In this document: positions 12,248 to 22,262 of the stretch, piece by piece
Layout of the letters: each line of letters opens with the position of its first letter
How positions within the stretch are numbered: the first letter of the stretch is position 1
DNA from: Selaginella moellendorffii
Taxonomy: Eukaryota > Streptophyta > Lycopodiopsida > Selaginellales > Selaginellaceae
Assembly: GCF_000143415.4 (NCBI RefSeq)
Contig: NW_003314262.1
Span: 3,620,620 to 3,684,619 of the forward strand
DNA length: 64,000 nucleotides
Direction: 5' to 3'
Notes under the pieces: generated by a model
The model's input: the letters and a program-made list of their open reading frames with translations, nothing else
The model's database searches: none
What the model was told of the DNA's origin: nothing
Translations under genes and position numbers: made by a program

Positions 12248-12594
12248 ATGGAGGGCGGCTGCCTCGATCTTCCTCTCTCCGGCGAAGAATCGCCTCCTCC
12301 TCTTCCCGCTGATCCACCGCCGCCGCTTCCCGGGGAATCGTCTTTCCTTGTCTATCCATCGACAGCTTCTCTAGCAGCGCCGCCGGCGCCGATTCCAGAG
12401 GGATTTCGACAAGCTTCGTTCTTTGTGGCTATGGAGAACGGCTGCCTCGATCTTCCTCTCTCCAGCGAAGAGTCGCCTCCTCCTCTTCCCGCTGATCCAC
12501 CGCCGCCTGTTCCCGGGGAATCGTCTTTCCTTGTCGATCCATCGACAGCTTCTCTAGCAGCGCCGCCGGCGCCGATTCCAGAGGGATTTCGAGA
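12248..12594 (+). repeat. 183-bp in-frame tandem duplication in the RRM gene
   Basis: 12248-12430 and 12431-12594 are near-identical, each beginning ATGGAG and including CTGCCTCGATCTTCCTCTCTC. The 183-bp unit is exactly 61 codons, so the frame is preserved and the proline-rich segment is doubled. Few differences between copies suggest a recent event. Confidence 0.95.
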
Positions 12595-12857
12595 TCGCAA
12601 GCGCTCGCCAGCGTCGGCTCCACCGAAATATCGCTCCCTTCGCGAGCTGGATCAATCGCTGGTACGTAATCCCGATCGCGAAGCTCATCTTTCGTCGCGA
12701 CGAGGAAAGATCGAGCCAGCGACAGCGCCTCCGCGACGTCGAGAGGGAAAGATCCGAGATTGCAAGCGCTCTCGTCCGAGAAAGGGCCAGAACGACCTCA
12801 AGCGATGCTTCTTGCGACCAGATCAGGTCGCGGCGCCCTCCCGGAGCCAGGATCTTC

Positions 12858-13312
12858 GGGTAGAATGCATAATACAGCACCCCCCCCTTATTTAGGGTGG
12901 GCCCCATTTGTTTATTTGGATTTGCATGCCACCTCATTGCTTACTTGCGCATGCCACCTCATTATTATAAATTAAAGAGATAAATCTTTGAGATGCCCGA
13001 GTGGGACTGCTGCTTGTGGAACAGCCTCCTAGGTGCAATTGTGGAGTTTAACGATGCAATCGTGATGTTTAAGAGAATCCCTTTCAAAGACATAGTTTAA
13101 TGGAACCTAATGATCGCGGCAATGGGTTCTCTTAAACATTTAGGGTGCAGAGCTGGGCGTGACTAAACACGCCACGGAGGACGCGAGGAGTGAGCGTGGC
13201 AAAGGGGCAACCACGTAAGAGTGAGGCGTGCTGCCACGGAGGACGCGAGGAGTGAGCGTGGCAAAGGGGCAACCACGTAAGAGTGAGGGGTGCTGTATTA
13301 TGCATTTCTTCC
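12858..13312. mobile_element. Non-autonomous TIR element carrying a PPR gene fragment (Pack-type)
   Basis: The element is bounded by inverted repeats: AATGCATAATACAGCACCCC at the left and its reverse complement at the right (TGTATTATGCATTTC at the end). It is flanked by an 8-bp (possibly 9-bp) target duplication, GGATCTTC at 12850-12857 and 13313-13320. Inside, 12993-13130 (plus strand) translates as a PPR segment with MPEWDCCLWNSLLGA and IPFKDIV, then a stop, then WNLMIAA. Near the right end is a 62-bp tandem repeat (13171-13294). An 8-9 bp duplication fits hAT or Mutator-like elements. A captured host gene fragment between TIRs is the definition of a Pack-type element. No transposase is encoded. 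Confidence 0.8.
13171..13294. repeat. 62-bp tandem duplication inside the TIR element
   Basis: GCCACGGAGGACGCGAGG followed by AGTGAGCGTGGCAAAGGGG and CAACCACGTAAGAGTGAG occurs twice with a period of 62 bp (13171 and 13233). Each unit also contains a CGTGG...CCACG inverted pair. It is a subterminal repeat of the element. Confidence 0.95.
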
Positions 13313-13966
13313 GGATCTTCTCCGCCGCACCGTGATCGTGGAGAACCTCTCGCCATTCACGGGCAAAGCAGCGGTGCGGCAGGGACTATCGCAGCTGGGC
13401 ACCATCAATCGCGTGGAGCTGGCTCGCAATCCCCTCCAGCCCGGGCACCAGTCCATGGGATGGGCGGCTGTGGAGATGGCGAGCGAAGAGAATGCCGAGA
13501 ATGCGGTCCAGACCGCCACCAAAACCATCTTCCTCCTGGGCGCTGTTCCACGGCCAGTGGCGATCCGGCGCGCCGGCACAGCCGAGATCGATCGCCTCTC
13601 TTCCTCCTCCGGGTCCCCATCCAAGACGCTGCCCAGGATCATCGATTCCTACAGCCGCGAGGCCGAGAATTTGTCCAAGCTCAGGAATTTGCACTACCAG
13701 CACTTCATCGAGGAGACTTTGCTCGATCGGGTACGTCCTTTCTTGTTCTTGAGGGATTGATCGATAGTTTCTTTTTGTCTCGCAAACTCTTGGTGTCCAG
13801 CTCCAGATGGAAGACGCCAATGCGCTCCACGAAGAGCAGATGACCCGACTGGTCGACACTCTCGACACCAGCGATTTTCTCTCGAGTTTCCAGCTCCAGC
13901 AAGAGATGGAAGGCTATCGACGGTTGTTTCCAAAGTTTTTCCAACAAAAGAACCCTAAAGAAATCT

Positions 13967-14048
13967 CGTCGCCTGAGAGATTCGAACTCTCGCGGGCAGA
14001 ACCCATGTACTTAGCAGGCACACGCCTTAACCACTCGGCCAAAGCGAC
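13967..14048 (-). tRNA. tRNA-Ser (anticodon GCT)
   Basis: Reading the minus strand from 14048 gives a 7-bp acceptor stem (GTCGCTT with AGGCGAC, one G-U), a D-arm GCCGAGTGGTTAAGGC, an anticodon loop with GCT at 14015-14013, a long class II variable arm (GGGTTCTGCCC) and a T-arm GAGAG-TTCGAAT-CTCTC, then discriminator G. The long variable arm and the anticodon identify a serine tRNA reading AGC/AGU codons. There is no intron, and CCA is not encoded, as normal in eukaryotes. It overlaps, antisense, the last codons of the preceding RRM open frame. Confidence 0.95.
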
Positions 14049-14149
14049 TTAGAGATGCTAATAATTTGCATAAAGCTCATTTTGAATTGAGATGACTTTA
14101 ATAAAAAAAGGAACCCTAAATAACACCACTAATCCAACTTTGACCTAAG

Positions 14150-15634
14150 ATGGCTTTAAGAAATTTCAATGTAGCACTCGCCCAAGTGAAAGATTTAGCC
14201 CAAGCCGAGCTTCTCTTCGCCCAAATGCCATGTAGGGACCTCATCTCATGGAATACGATGCTAAATTGTTACTCCAGATCAAACCAAGCGCGTTCTTTCT
14301 TTGATACGATGCCGGAGCACGACGCTATTTCTTGGGCTGTTATGCTCTCCGCATATACCCGGGACGGGCATATTTCCATAGCGCAGTCACTCTTTGAGGA
14401 GATTCCGGAGCGGAATCTTGCGGCGTGGAATGTCATGCTGGTTGCGTACACTCACCATTCCTTGAGGGAAGAGGCGTTGCAAATATGCGAGAGGATTCCG
14501 GAACAGAATGTGGTTTCATCAACGGCTACAATCGTCGCTTTTGCCCGGACCGGGCATTTGGAAAACGCCGTGGATGTTTTTATGGTAATGGAGGAGCGTG
14601 ATACGGTGTCGTGGGTGGCCATGCTGTGGGCTTACGTAAACTGTGGTAGAATATTCGAGGCCGAGTTTTGTTTCCTGGAGATGCCAGTGTGGGGAATCGA
14701 GGCATCAAATGTCATGATTCAAGCATATGCCGAAAGCAGGGAAGTCGGAAAAGCGAGGGTTTTGTTTGATCAGATGGCGAGATGGGACGCCATCACCTTT
14801 ACCGTAATGCTTGTGGGCTATGGAAAATGCGGTAAAATCGAAGATGCTACGTGTTTGTTTGAAAAGATTCCGGAGCACGACGTCGTGTCCATGACATCAA
14901 TGCTTTTCGCATATGCCCAAAATGGGCATTTGCGGGAATCAAAGAACATCTTTGTAAAGATTCCTTTTTGGAGTGTGGTTTCATGCAATGCGATGCTCGC
15001 ATCTTTTTCGTATCACGCATGTATGAATGAAGTGCAATTGTTGTTTGATAAGATGGATATCAAAGATCAAGTAAGCTGGAACACTTTGCTCGCAGCATAT
15101 GCCAAAGAAGGGCAAATTGCGAAGTGTGGGAAGATCTTCGAAGCGATGGACGAGAAAGATATCGTTTCATGGAGCTCGATCCTTGCCGCGTACGCTCAAT
15201 CGCGCTGCCTGCTCCACGGCGAAACGCTTCGTGTCTTAAACACGATGAATCTCACGCACTCTCCCGACGAATCCTGCTTTGTGTCGGTGCTCCTCGCTTG
15301 CAGCCACGCCGGGAAGCTCGAGGCCGCGAGGAGGAGCTTCGTGTCGATGCGAATGGATTTCGGCCTAAATCCTACCAAGCAGCACTACTGCTGCGTGCTA
15401 GATCTCTGTGGGCGCCTGGGCCGATTGGACGAGGCATGGGAGCTCATCGCGGCGATGCCATTCGTGCCGGACGCGCTAGATTGGAAGTGCTTGCTCGCCT
15501 CCTCGTATAGGAGCTTGGAGCATCGATCCGAGCGTGATCATGCGAAGCTCCTCGTGGAAACATCCTCTCCTTTCTTTGTGCTCCTAGCAAACGCTTGCCC
15601 AGCTCGATCGCCCACGAAATCTAGTCGCCCTTGA
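14150..15634 (+). CDS. PPR protein, short-repeat type, without a complete E/DYW domain
   Basis: Intronless 494-residue pentatricopeptide repeat protein. About a dozen 31-residue units follow the pattern (F..MP..D..SWN.ML.AYA..G....A..LF), for example MPCRDLISWNTMLNCY and IPEHDVVSMTSMLFAYAQ. The C-terminal portion has the L2/S2-like segment seen before E motifs (LLACSHAGKLEAARRSF; HYCCVLDLCGRLGRLDEA). It then ends in ARSPTKSSRP without a recognisable E+ or DYW domain. PPR proteins of this class bind organellar transcripts, one base per repeat, and usually specify C-to-U editing or RNA stabilisation. Lacking its own deaminase, it would need a partner or could be degenerate. Targeting to mitochondria or plastids is expected from the family, but I cannot see a clear transit peptide. 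Confidence 0.9.
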   Translation: MALRNFNVALAQVKDLAQAELLFAQMPCRDLISWNTMLNCYSRSNQARSFFDTMPEHDAISWAVMLSAYTRDGHISIAQSLFEEIPERNLAAWNVMLVAYTHHSLREEALQICERIPEQNVVSSTATIVAFARTGHLENAVDVFMVMEERDTVSWVAMLWAYVNCGRIFEAEFCFLEMPVWGIEASNVMIQAYAESREVGKARVLFDQMARWDAITFTVMLVGYGKCGKIEDATCLFEKIPEHDVVSMTSMLFAYAQNGHLRESKNIFVKIPFWSVVSCNAMLASFSYHACMNEVQLLFDKMDIKDQVSWNTLLAAYAKEGQIAKCGKIFEAMDEKDIVSWSSILAAYAQSRCLLHGETLRVLNTMNLTHSPDESCFVSVLLACSHAGKLEAARRSFVSMRMDFGLNPTKQHYCCVLDLCGRLGRLDEAWELIAAMPFVPDALDWKCLLASSYRSLEHRSERDHAKLLVETSSPFFVLLANACPARSPTKSSRP

Positions 15635-15715
15635 CAGACATGTTGTTCTTCCCTGCTCGATCGCCCATGAAATGTGATTTTTCTCTGAGGGAAATATTTA
15701 GGGTTCTAGGTGGCT

Positions 15716-17473
15716 ATGGCGGATGTGAGGAGACGGCGGGGCTTCCCAGCTTCCGCCAATGACAAGGGATTGGCGGCTCCAGCGGCATCTCCTCCCACGC
15801 CAAGGTACACAGCAACATTGATCTTTGGATCGGTATGCCTCGCCGCCTACATCGCGCTCTTTGCTCGTCACGCGCGCGATCTGGATGCGGAGCTCTGCCG
15901 ATCGATCGCGATCAGCTTCTGTATGAGCGTCGGCGCCTTCTTCGCAGTAATCCGGCTCGTTCCAGTCGTCGCGCGCTACGTACTGAAAAGGAACATGTTT
16001 GGATACGACATCAACAAGAAAGGCTCTCCGGCTGGATCAATCCAAGTGTAAGTTTTTGGAAAAAAAGAATCTATTGCGAATGAAATGGATCTCCTCGCAG
16101 GCCCGAGTCGCTCGGGATTGTTACTGGGTTCGTGTTCGTCGTCGTCACGATCCTCTTCCAGATTTTTTGTTTCAGCCCAGACTCCGCTGTAAGTTTCTAA
16201 GTTTTTGGAGATGGTTTGTTGATCTTTTCTCTCTTTTTCCTTTTGTGCGTAGTGGCTGCTGGAGTACAATGCGGCACTCACATCTATACTATTTATGATT
16301 CTTCTCGGCTTTGTGGACGACGTCCTCGACATCCCATGGCGCGTGTAAGTTTCATGATCTCCTTCTCGCGACAAAAAATCGAGTGTTTCTTTTGCTCTCA
16401 GGAAACTTTTACTTCCTTCGTTCGCTGCTCTTCCCCTACTGATGGCATACGCGGGGCACACGACAATTGTTATTCCGAAACCTCTTCGAGCCTACCTCGA
16501 AATGGAGGTGCTCGACTTGGGTAAGATTTTTCTTCTTTTCTTTTGGTTCGATTTCTTCTTGAACAGCTTGTAAACTTGTTAGGTGTGTTATACAAAGTTT
16601 ACATGGGCCTGTTAGCCGTGTTTTGTACCAACGCTGTCAACATTCTCGCCGGCGTGAATGGACTGGAAGTTGGACAAACTCTTGTGATATCTTCTGCGGT
16701 ATGCGCATTGTTCTTTCTTTTCTTTGTTCTTTTTCTGTGACCAGAACATGATGTTTTACAGATTTTGATTCACAACATGATGCAAATCGTGAGTAGCTCA
16801 GACGCTGATTACCAGCAAGCACACGCCTTCTCAATTTATCTCACACAACCACTCGTTGGAGCGTCGCTTGGGCTGCTTTGTTATAACTGGTAAACATTTT
16901 GAGATCTCTTTAAGTTTTAAGACTGCAGTTCTCTCTTCCACAGGTATCCATCATCGGTCTTTGTTGGAGACACTTACACGTATTTTGCCGGGATGACAAT
17001 GGCTGTCGCGGGCATCCTCGGCCATTTTAGCGAGACGCTTTTGCTTTTCTTCTTACCACAGATTATTAACTTTGTTTACTCCATTCCACAGGTAAGTCAG
17101 CCATACAATCTTTCTGTTTTTGTGCTAAGTAACTTGCCTCGCAGCTCTTCAAATGGGTGCCATGTCCGAGACATCGATTACCAAGGTAAAGACCTCAGCT
17201 TTGTCTTTCGCTAACTTGTAGACCTTTTGTGATGTAGCTTTGAGCCGAAAACGGGGCTTTTAACCGGCAGTAAGGATATGAATCTGGTTAACTTGTTCTT
17301 GAGATGGTTTGGAAGATGCACTGAGCGGCAACTGTGTATCCGGCTGCTGATTTTCCAGGTGAATTTCTCTTGTCATGTGATCCAAGGCAATTAGTCTTAT
17401 ATGTTTCATTCAGGGACTGTGTTCTGGATTTTGTTTCCTCTTGAGATTTTTAATGGCAGGCTGGTATAAATGA
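15716..17473 (+). CDS. ALG7: UDP-GlcNAc:dolichyl-phosphate GlcNAc-1-phosphotransferase (ALG7/DPAGT1)
   Basis: Ten exons splice in phase at canonical GT-AG sites: 15716-16047, 16101-16188, 16253-16344, 16402-16520, 16583-16698, 16762-16889, 16944-17091, 17145-17185, 17238-17358 and 17414-17473. Introns are 50-75 bp. The product is a polytopic ER membrane enzyme that makes GlcNAc-PP-dolichol, the first step of N-glycan precursor synthesis and the target of tunicamycin. Signature segments are [17 protein letters not shown], the catalytic-loop [12 protein letters not shown] (aspartate pair), [21 protein letters not shown] and CPRHRLP near the C-terminus. Many hydrophobic helices are visible. The start at 15716 is the first ATG giving a short hydrophilic N-terminus before the first membrane helix. 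No defects were found. Pieces of exons 8-9 are duplicated near 25.2 and 28.4 kb. Confidence 0.96.
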
Positions 17474-18215
17474 TAAGAAATACCGGCTCAGATTGATTAC
17501 AGATCTCTAACTAAGTATCGAATATGAAGATTTTTGGAAGTATCATTTTCGAAAAGCTAGTTTCTCATGTTGATGATACACCTGAGTTCGAAGCAAAATG
17601 ACGAAAATACAAAAATGATAAAGAAATCAGTCGAAAAGAATGCAAATCACTCCATTCCAGTCTGAAATCCAAGTCCCAAGCGCTTCAGCCATCAGCCATT
17701 CGTTTGTGGTGTATTGTCAACGTAGGTAATGCCAAGGACAAGCGCACTGGATCAAACAAATATGCAAGAGAAACAATGCGAAACAAAAGTAAAGCAATTT
17801 GAAAGAGAATTTTATCCTCAACGCTGGACACAAGCTAAAAGGAAAATGAGAAACCAACAGCTTCACCTCCATGACCAATAGCTGGCATACGGTCACAAGC
17901 AAGCAAGGAATAGCAACTCCCAGTGCGTTCAAGCAAAGTGTAGTCTAGCCCTCTGGGCAAAATAATTCTAGCATATAGACCAGCAAGGCAATGAATCTAC
18001 ACATAATTGTTTAAGGAAAAGAACTTCTTTATTTATAGCAAAATGTGAAGCTCTGTGATGAGTATCAGCAAATATGTTTTACTCTTACTAAAAAAAGTGA
18101 GTTTAATTTAATTAATTAATTTGCAAACTTTAAACTATACTAAACCTGGTTAAATTTAATTTTAGATCAACTTAAACCTTACTTTTATAAATATTATTAG
18201 CACTTGCCCAGCATA
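17474..18215. other. Spacer downstream of ALG7, no gene seen
   Basis: Includes the probable ALG7 3' UTR. No open frame with family similarity, no tRNA and no recognised repeat until the family B element begins near 18220. Confidence 0.5.
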
Positions 18216-18219
18216 TGCT

Positions 18220-18350
18220 GCCCAGTTAGCAAAATATTGTTTTGATTGTTATAATTTTGTTATATTAAAAACTAAAATTGGAATAGTATAAAAAAACAAA
18301 TATTGTATTCCACTTTGAAAGAAGAATTGAGGGAATTATGCCTAACAAAT
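18220..18350 (+). repeat. Dispersed repeat family B, copy 1
   Basis: Shares GTTAGCAAA, TTTTGATT.TTATAATTTTG, TTACATTGAAAACTAAA, GGAATAGTAT and ATATTCCA.TTTAAAAGAAG with 19385-19510 and 21980-22135. AT-rich and non-coding. Confidence 0.65.
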
Positions 18351-18945
18351 GTTAGATAAACATAAAAATCAATTCTTATCAAATGGTTGTGATTATTGTT
18401 GATGAGCTCCATCGGGCGATATCTCGAGTCTCCATCCTCGATGGAAATGGTTCCATCAATTTGATTGGCAAGGCCAAAGTCGCCAATTTTGTAGATGCAA
18501 TTCCGGATATAAATGTTGTCAAGCTTCACATCTAGGTGAGTGAGGATGCGAGTGTAAGTGCTTCAAAGTGTTTAAGAGCTGCCATGCATGATAAACTAAG
18601 AAAAAAACACAATTGAGCTGTTTATTTGAAACATTGCCTCAATTAGCTTCTTCTTCGTGAATGTGTATACAAGGCTCTCGTCTCATAGATTCATCTCGCA
18701 CAACTCCATTTGGATATACAAAAAGTCATTTTTGAACCATGAGGAGAAGTAACACACTACGTTTTCATGGTAACCTGGAAGCTGGATCATTTTTGAGGAA
18801 GCCAGTGGTAATACTGAAAGAAAAAAGCTAACTCACCAAGACACAAAAGTTCCTGAACTTCTCTTGGTGCTTTCCTTTTGCAAAGAGAAAAATTTGCCAA
18901 ATCAATACCATAGTCTTTTGAATATTGTGACAAACCGATCTCCCT
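18350..18945 (-). pseudogene. WEE1-type cell-cycle kinase pseudogene, partial
   Basis: Minus-strand kinase-domain relic, read 5' to 3' from about 18945 downward. The pieces are EVQELL, GYHENVVCYFSSWFKNDFLY and IQMELCE (about 18790-18690), KKKLIEAM (about 18650), HLDVKLDNIY (catalytic loop, HLD in place of HRD, about 18540-18510), YKIGDFGLA (DFG motif, about 18485) and GDSRYRPMELI (activation segment/APE region, about 18425-18395). The order and wording match plant WEE1 kinases, which inhibit CDKs by tyrosine phosphorylation. There are stops between blocks (for instance after CEMNL), missing N-terminal and C-terminal lobes and a degraded glycine loop. Remaining intron-like gaps suggest a genomic, not processed, copy. 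Confidence 0.8.
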
Positions 18946-19114
18946 CATCTAGCAGATGTCAATTGGAATGCTCTTGAGAACTTTATAAATATAGCTAAAA
19001 TCAACTTGTCCTATTTCCTGACAGTTATGAAAGAAAAATGAAAAATAACAATATACCCTACCTAGCTCTCTCGAGAAATACATCAGTGTTAAAAAGAAGG
19101 GTTCTAGAAGTGCT

Positions 19115-19315
19115 ATGTGCTGCAGTGCCTTCTTCTTGCGCCCCATGCAGCTTGGCTACCTCCCATTGGCCGAGAGCAACCATCAGCATGATTATTCGCT
19201 AACACATGGTTAAAGAAATAACCCCTTTACAATTACCCCCATTGGACAGCTGTGATTGGTTGGATCCAGCGGCCCAGAAAGTTTGGCAACTCCTCCTTAT
19301 TGTGATAGATAGCTA
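19115..19315 (+). repeat. Dispersed repeat family A, copy 2
   Basis: Contains CTACCTCCCATTGGCCGAG, ATTATTCGCTAACACATGG, TTAAAGAAATAACCCC, TTGGTTGGATCC and TTTGGCAACTCCTCCTTATT in the order found in copy 1, about 80 percent identical by eye. Confidence 0.75.
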
Positions 19316-19384
19316 TAGCCTATTTGATGCACAAAATCTTCAATTTTTTCAATTACTACCAATTGCTATGCATATAATTAACAA

Positions 19385-19510
19385 GCTAGTTTTGTTATAT
19401 TGAAAACTAGGTTGGAATAGTATCAATTAATTGTTATATTCCACTTTAACAAGATCTAAATAAGAATTGAGGAAGTAATTGTAAGCATGTGTTTTCTTAG
19501 AGGAAACAAT
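19385..19510 (+). repeat. Dispersed repeat family B, copy 2
   Basis: Matches copies 1 and 3 over AGTTTTGTTATATTGAAAAC, GGAATAGTATCAA, TTATATTCCACTTTAA and GAATTGAGGAAGTAATTGTA, then TTAGAGGAAAC. Confidence 0.65.
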
Positions 19511-20434
19511 ATTAGATTCCAGAAGCCAGGGTTTATATAGCTACAAAATCTCATTACAAACACATAAAATAAAACATAATAAAATCTATTATTTCCTACA
19601 ATGCAACAGGACACTTAGTTGGAAGTGTGCCTATAAATGTCTAGATTTAGCCACAAAAAAAGGTTTAAAAAACAAAGGAAATCCAGTTGATGGGATTCCA
19701 GTATATGCTAAAGCAGCCAATAGGCTAATTTAGAATAGATGAAGTACTGCATTGGGACTAGGACTTTCACTAGGACCTAAGAACATTTCATTATCACTTT
19801 TTTTGGGGCTTGGGATTGTATACATGAAAAATCAAATTATCTGACTGAGTTTGAAGAAACATAAGCCTTGGAATTTACCTTAATTACACTTAAACCATAG
19901 GATCCATCACAAAAATGTTGTGGATGCCATAGAACTCCAATGATCTTCAGGCTGAGAAAAACACAGTGTCTTGCTGTTACTCATGCCAACCTTGAACTTG
20001 AAACCTGCCTTTTGGAGTGGCCCCTCAATGAGCTTAAGCATCATGGGGAACTGGGAGACACCATCGACTTGATCAACTTGACACCATTAATTTTCTTGAG
20101 CATAGATATTAGTGCATTGATCTTGGCACTCCTTCATCCATGATGCTGCTGCATGCCAATAGAGAATGCCCTGGAATCCCATGGGAGCATGCTGGTGGCA
20201 ATAAAGAGCTTGGGGAGCTAAGAATCATGGCACTAAGAACATCAAAGGGCTGCAAACTTGGTGTTTAATATTTGGCATTCCATGCAGAGAAATCATGTGT
20301 GAGTGAGTGCCATTCCTCCCATTCCAGTGCTAGAACCCTACAGAAGAAGGAGCAGTGTGAATCACCACTCTCAAATGGCATAGCAAGTCTCCACTATAGC
20401 ATGAAACTTGATAGTAGAGATTGGAGTGCAAAAG

Positions 20435-20582
20435 GTTGAGTGCCAATGCCAGTCAACACATTGAATACATGTGTCTAAGCAATTAGCAACCTCACATTGG
20501 CTATAACACAATTATTAACTAAGACATCATTAACAAAATAACCCTGACAGTCTGGCAACTCCTCCTTAATTATAGAAAGACA
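20435..20582 (+). repeat. Dispersed repeat family A, copy 3 (internally deleted)
   Basis: Begins GTTGAGTGCCAATGCCAGTC then CAACACATTGAATACATGTG, keeps AACAAAATAACCCTGACAG and ends TCTGGCAACTCCTCCTTAAT. The segment containing GGATCC in other copies is missing. Confidence 0.65.
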
Positions 20583-21979
20583 TTATATGCGTTCTGTATT
20601 ATATAAATATATCTAACCTAAAAATTGTGGATAAAGATTTTTAGGCTATTTTTACTATGAAAAAAATAAACCTAAGATAAATCATCATTATATATTTATT
20701 TATTTATTTATTTATTATAATTAAAAAATAGAAGTGAGATAAAAAGTGATTTATCATTATCAAAATTAACAATTCTGACAATGAGATAAATTTTAAAGGG
20801 TCAAATTCACAAACCTTATTGATTCTATTTTTCAAATTGATATGCAAAAAAACCTAGAATTTATAATTATCTTCTTTAAAAGGTGGTCATATTTTGTAGC
20901 CAAAAGTGTCATACATGATGAGGAAGCTGTATGTAAATAAATAAGATAAATATCTAAGTGTATATATTTAGTCTTTCAGCTCTGTGAACGAAAGTAAAAA
21001 TTACTAAAATAAATTTGTTGCACTATGTAGCAACATAATATTTTGTTTTTTTAAAACGATTTTTAATACAATAGCATTGGTTTGACTAATAAATATTCCT
21101 ATAAGACTTTCATAATAAAGATATATATAATAGCATAAACCTAAATCTGTTGTAAAATAATAGTAAAGTAAAAAGTTTTATTTTAAATATATGCTATTTA
21201 GGAATTTATAAATTAAAATATATTTTAAAATATAAAGGAATGTCCTATAAATCAATTTTCTTAAAAGTGGTATTTAACAGATTCTTTAATACATTAATCT
21301 TCAGCTCATGAGTTAGACTATATTGGTTTGGAGGGTGTTGGAACACTAGTATCATGGAGATCTTCTTGGGGAATTCTGTGAGTTTTAGCTGCTCAATAAA
21401 TGGTGAAGCATGATTGATTTTGTATGGCAATCTCTTATATACATTGTGATAATGAAGTTTAAGGTAACCACATCCATTATAGTGAAGCCAAGCTTTATAT
21501 AATGCTAATAGATGCAAGTGCTTTCATGGTAGAAGCTCTAGACATGCACTAATGACTAGAAATATTATATAGTTCCTATTGATCAAGAAATCACATAATA
21601 TTTTTACCCATCATTGCCTAGTTGACTAAATTGTTTTGATTCTTTACCCAAAAACTATGTGTGTAAAGGGTGCTCTCCAATGACCATATTGTAAGCATCA
21701 AACAAGGAACTAGAAAATAGAGGCTAAAGTCTTGATTTTCCTATCACATTTCTCCATCATGGTTGAAAGAGGAGCTAAAACTCTAACTACCTTAAAATTT
21801 ATAAATGGTAAACATGGTTTATATTAGTGAGAAGTAATATTTTTATTAATTTTGCTACATACCTTACTTGTTATGCTCTATAATCTCTGATTTAGCTATG
21901 TTAATAATGTACTATTATTATTAATGAATCAGGAATATACCTGGATTACATAATTGTTAAATTTATTCAAATACTAGCT

Positions 21980-22135
21980 ATTCTAGTTAGCAAACACTGT
22001 TTTGATTATTATAATTTTGTTACATTGAAAACTAAATAGGAATAGTATCAAAACAACAAATATTATATTCCATTTTAAAAGAAGAATCGAGGAAGTAATT
22101 ATAAATATGTGTTTCATTAGAGGAAACTATCAAAT
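21980..22135 (+). repeat. Dispersed repeat family B, copy 3
   Basis: The longest copy, running from TTAGCAAACACTGTTTTGAT to TTCATTAGAGGAAACTATC, about 80-85 percent identical to copies 1 and 2. It is followed 60 bases later by a 5' fragment of family A. Confidence 0.65.
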
Positions 22136-22194
22136 TCCTTAAAGGGAATTATAAGATCCAAGTGACATAGTGAGTTTCCATTGCAAAAAGTTGA

Positions 22195-22262
22195 GCATCA
22201 ATATTGGTTAACATATTATATGTGACATGTATCACAACACCTTCTTCTCTTGCCCCACAAAC
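22195..22262 (+). repeat. Dispersed repeat family A, 5' fragment
   Basis: GTTGAGCATCAATATTGGTT, AACATATTATATGTGACATG and CACCTTCTTCTCTTGCCCCA align with the 5' end of family A copies 1-3. The rest of the element is absent. Confidence 0.5.

Larger units (their letters stand above)
12212..14052 (+). pseudogene. RRM-domain protein gene (AIPP1/EDM3-like) disrupted by a 455-bp insertion
   Basis: A proline/serine-rich N-terminus (12212 or 12248 to about 12857) is followed, after the insertion, by an RRM-like domain from 13313 (RTVIVENLSPF as RNP2-like strand) and a helical tail. Exon 1 ends at 13730 (donor GTACGT) and exon 2 starts at 13801, in phase. The halves read in the same frame across the duplicated GGATCTTC, so the uninterrupted gene was a single open frame there. 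The insertion introduces a stop at about 12895. The C-terminal layout resembles plant RRM proteins such as AIPP1/EDM3, which act in chromatin-linked mRNA processing; this is a moderate-confidence family call. The last 29 codons (after about 13965) read through an antisense tRNA gene, so the true C-terminus is uncertain. Confidence 0.65.
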
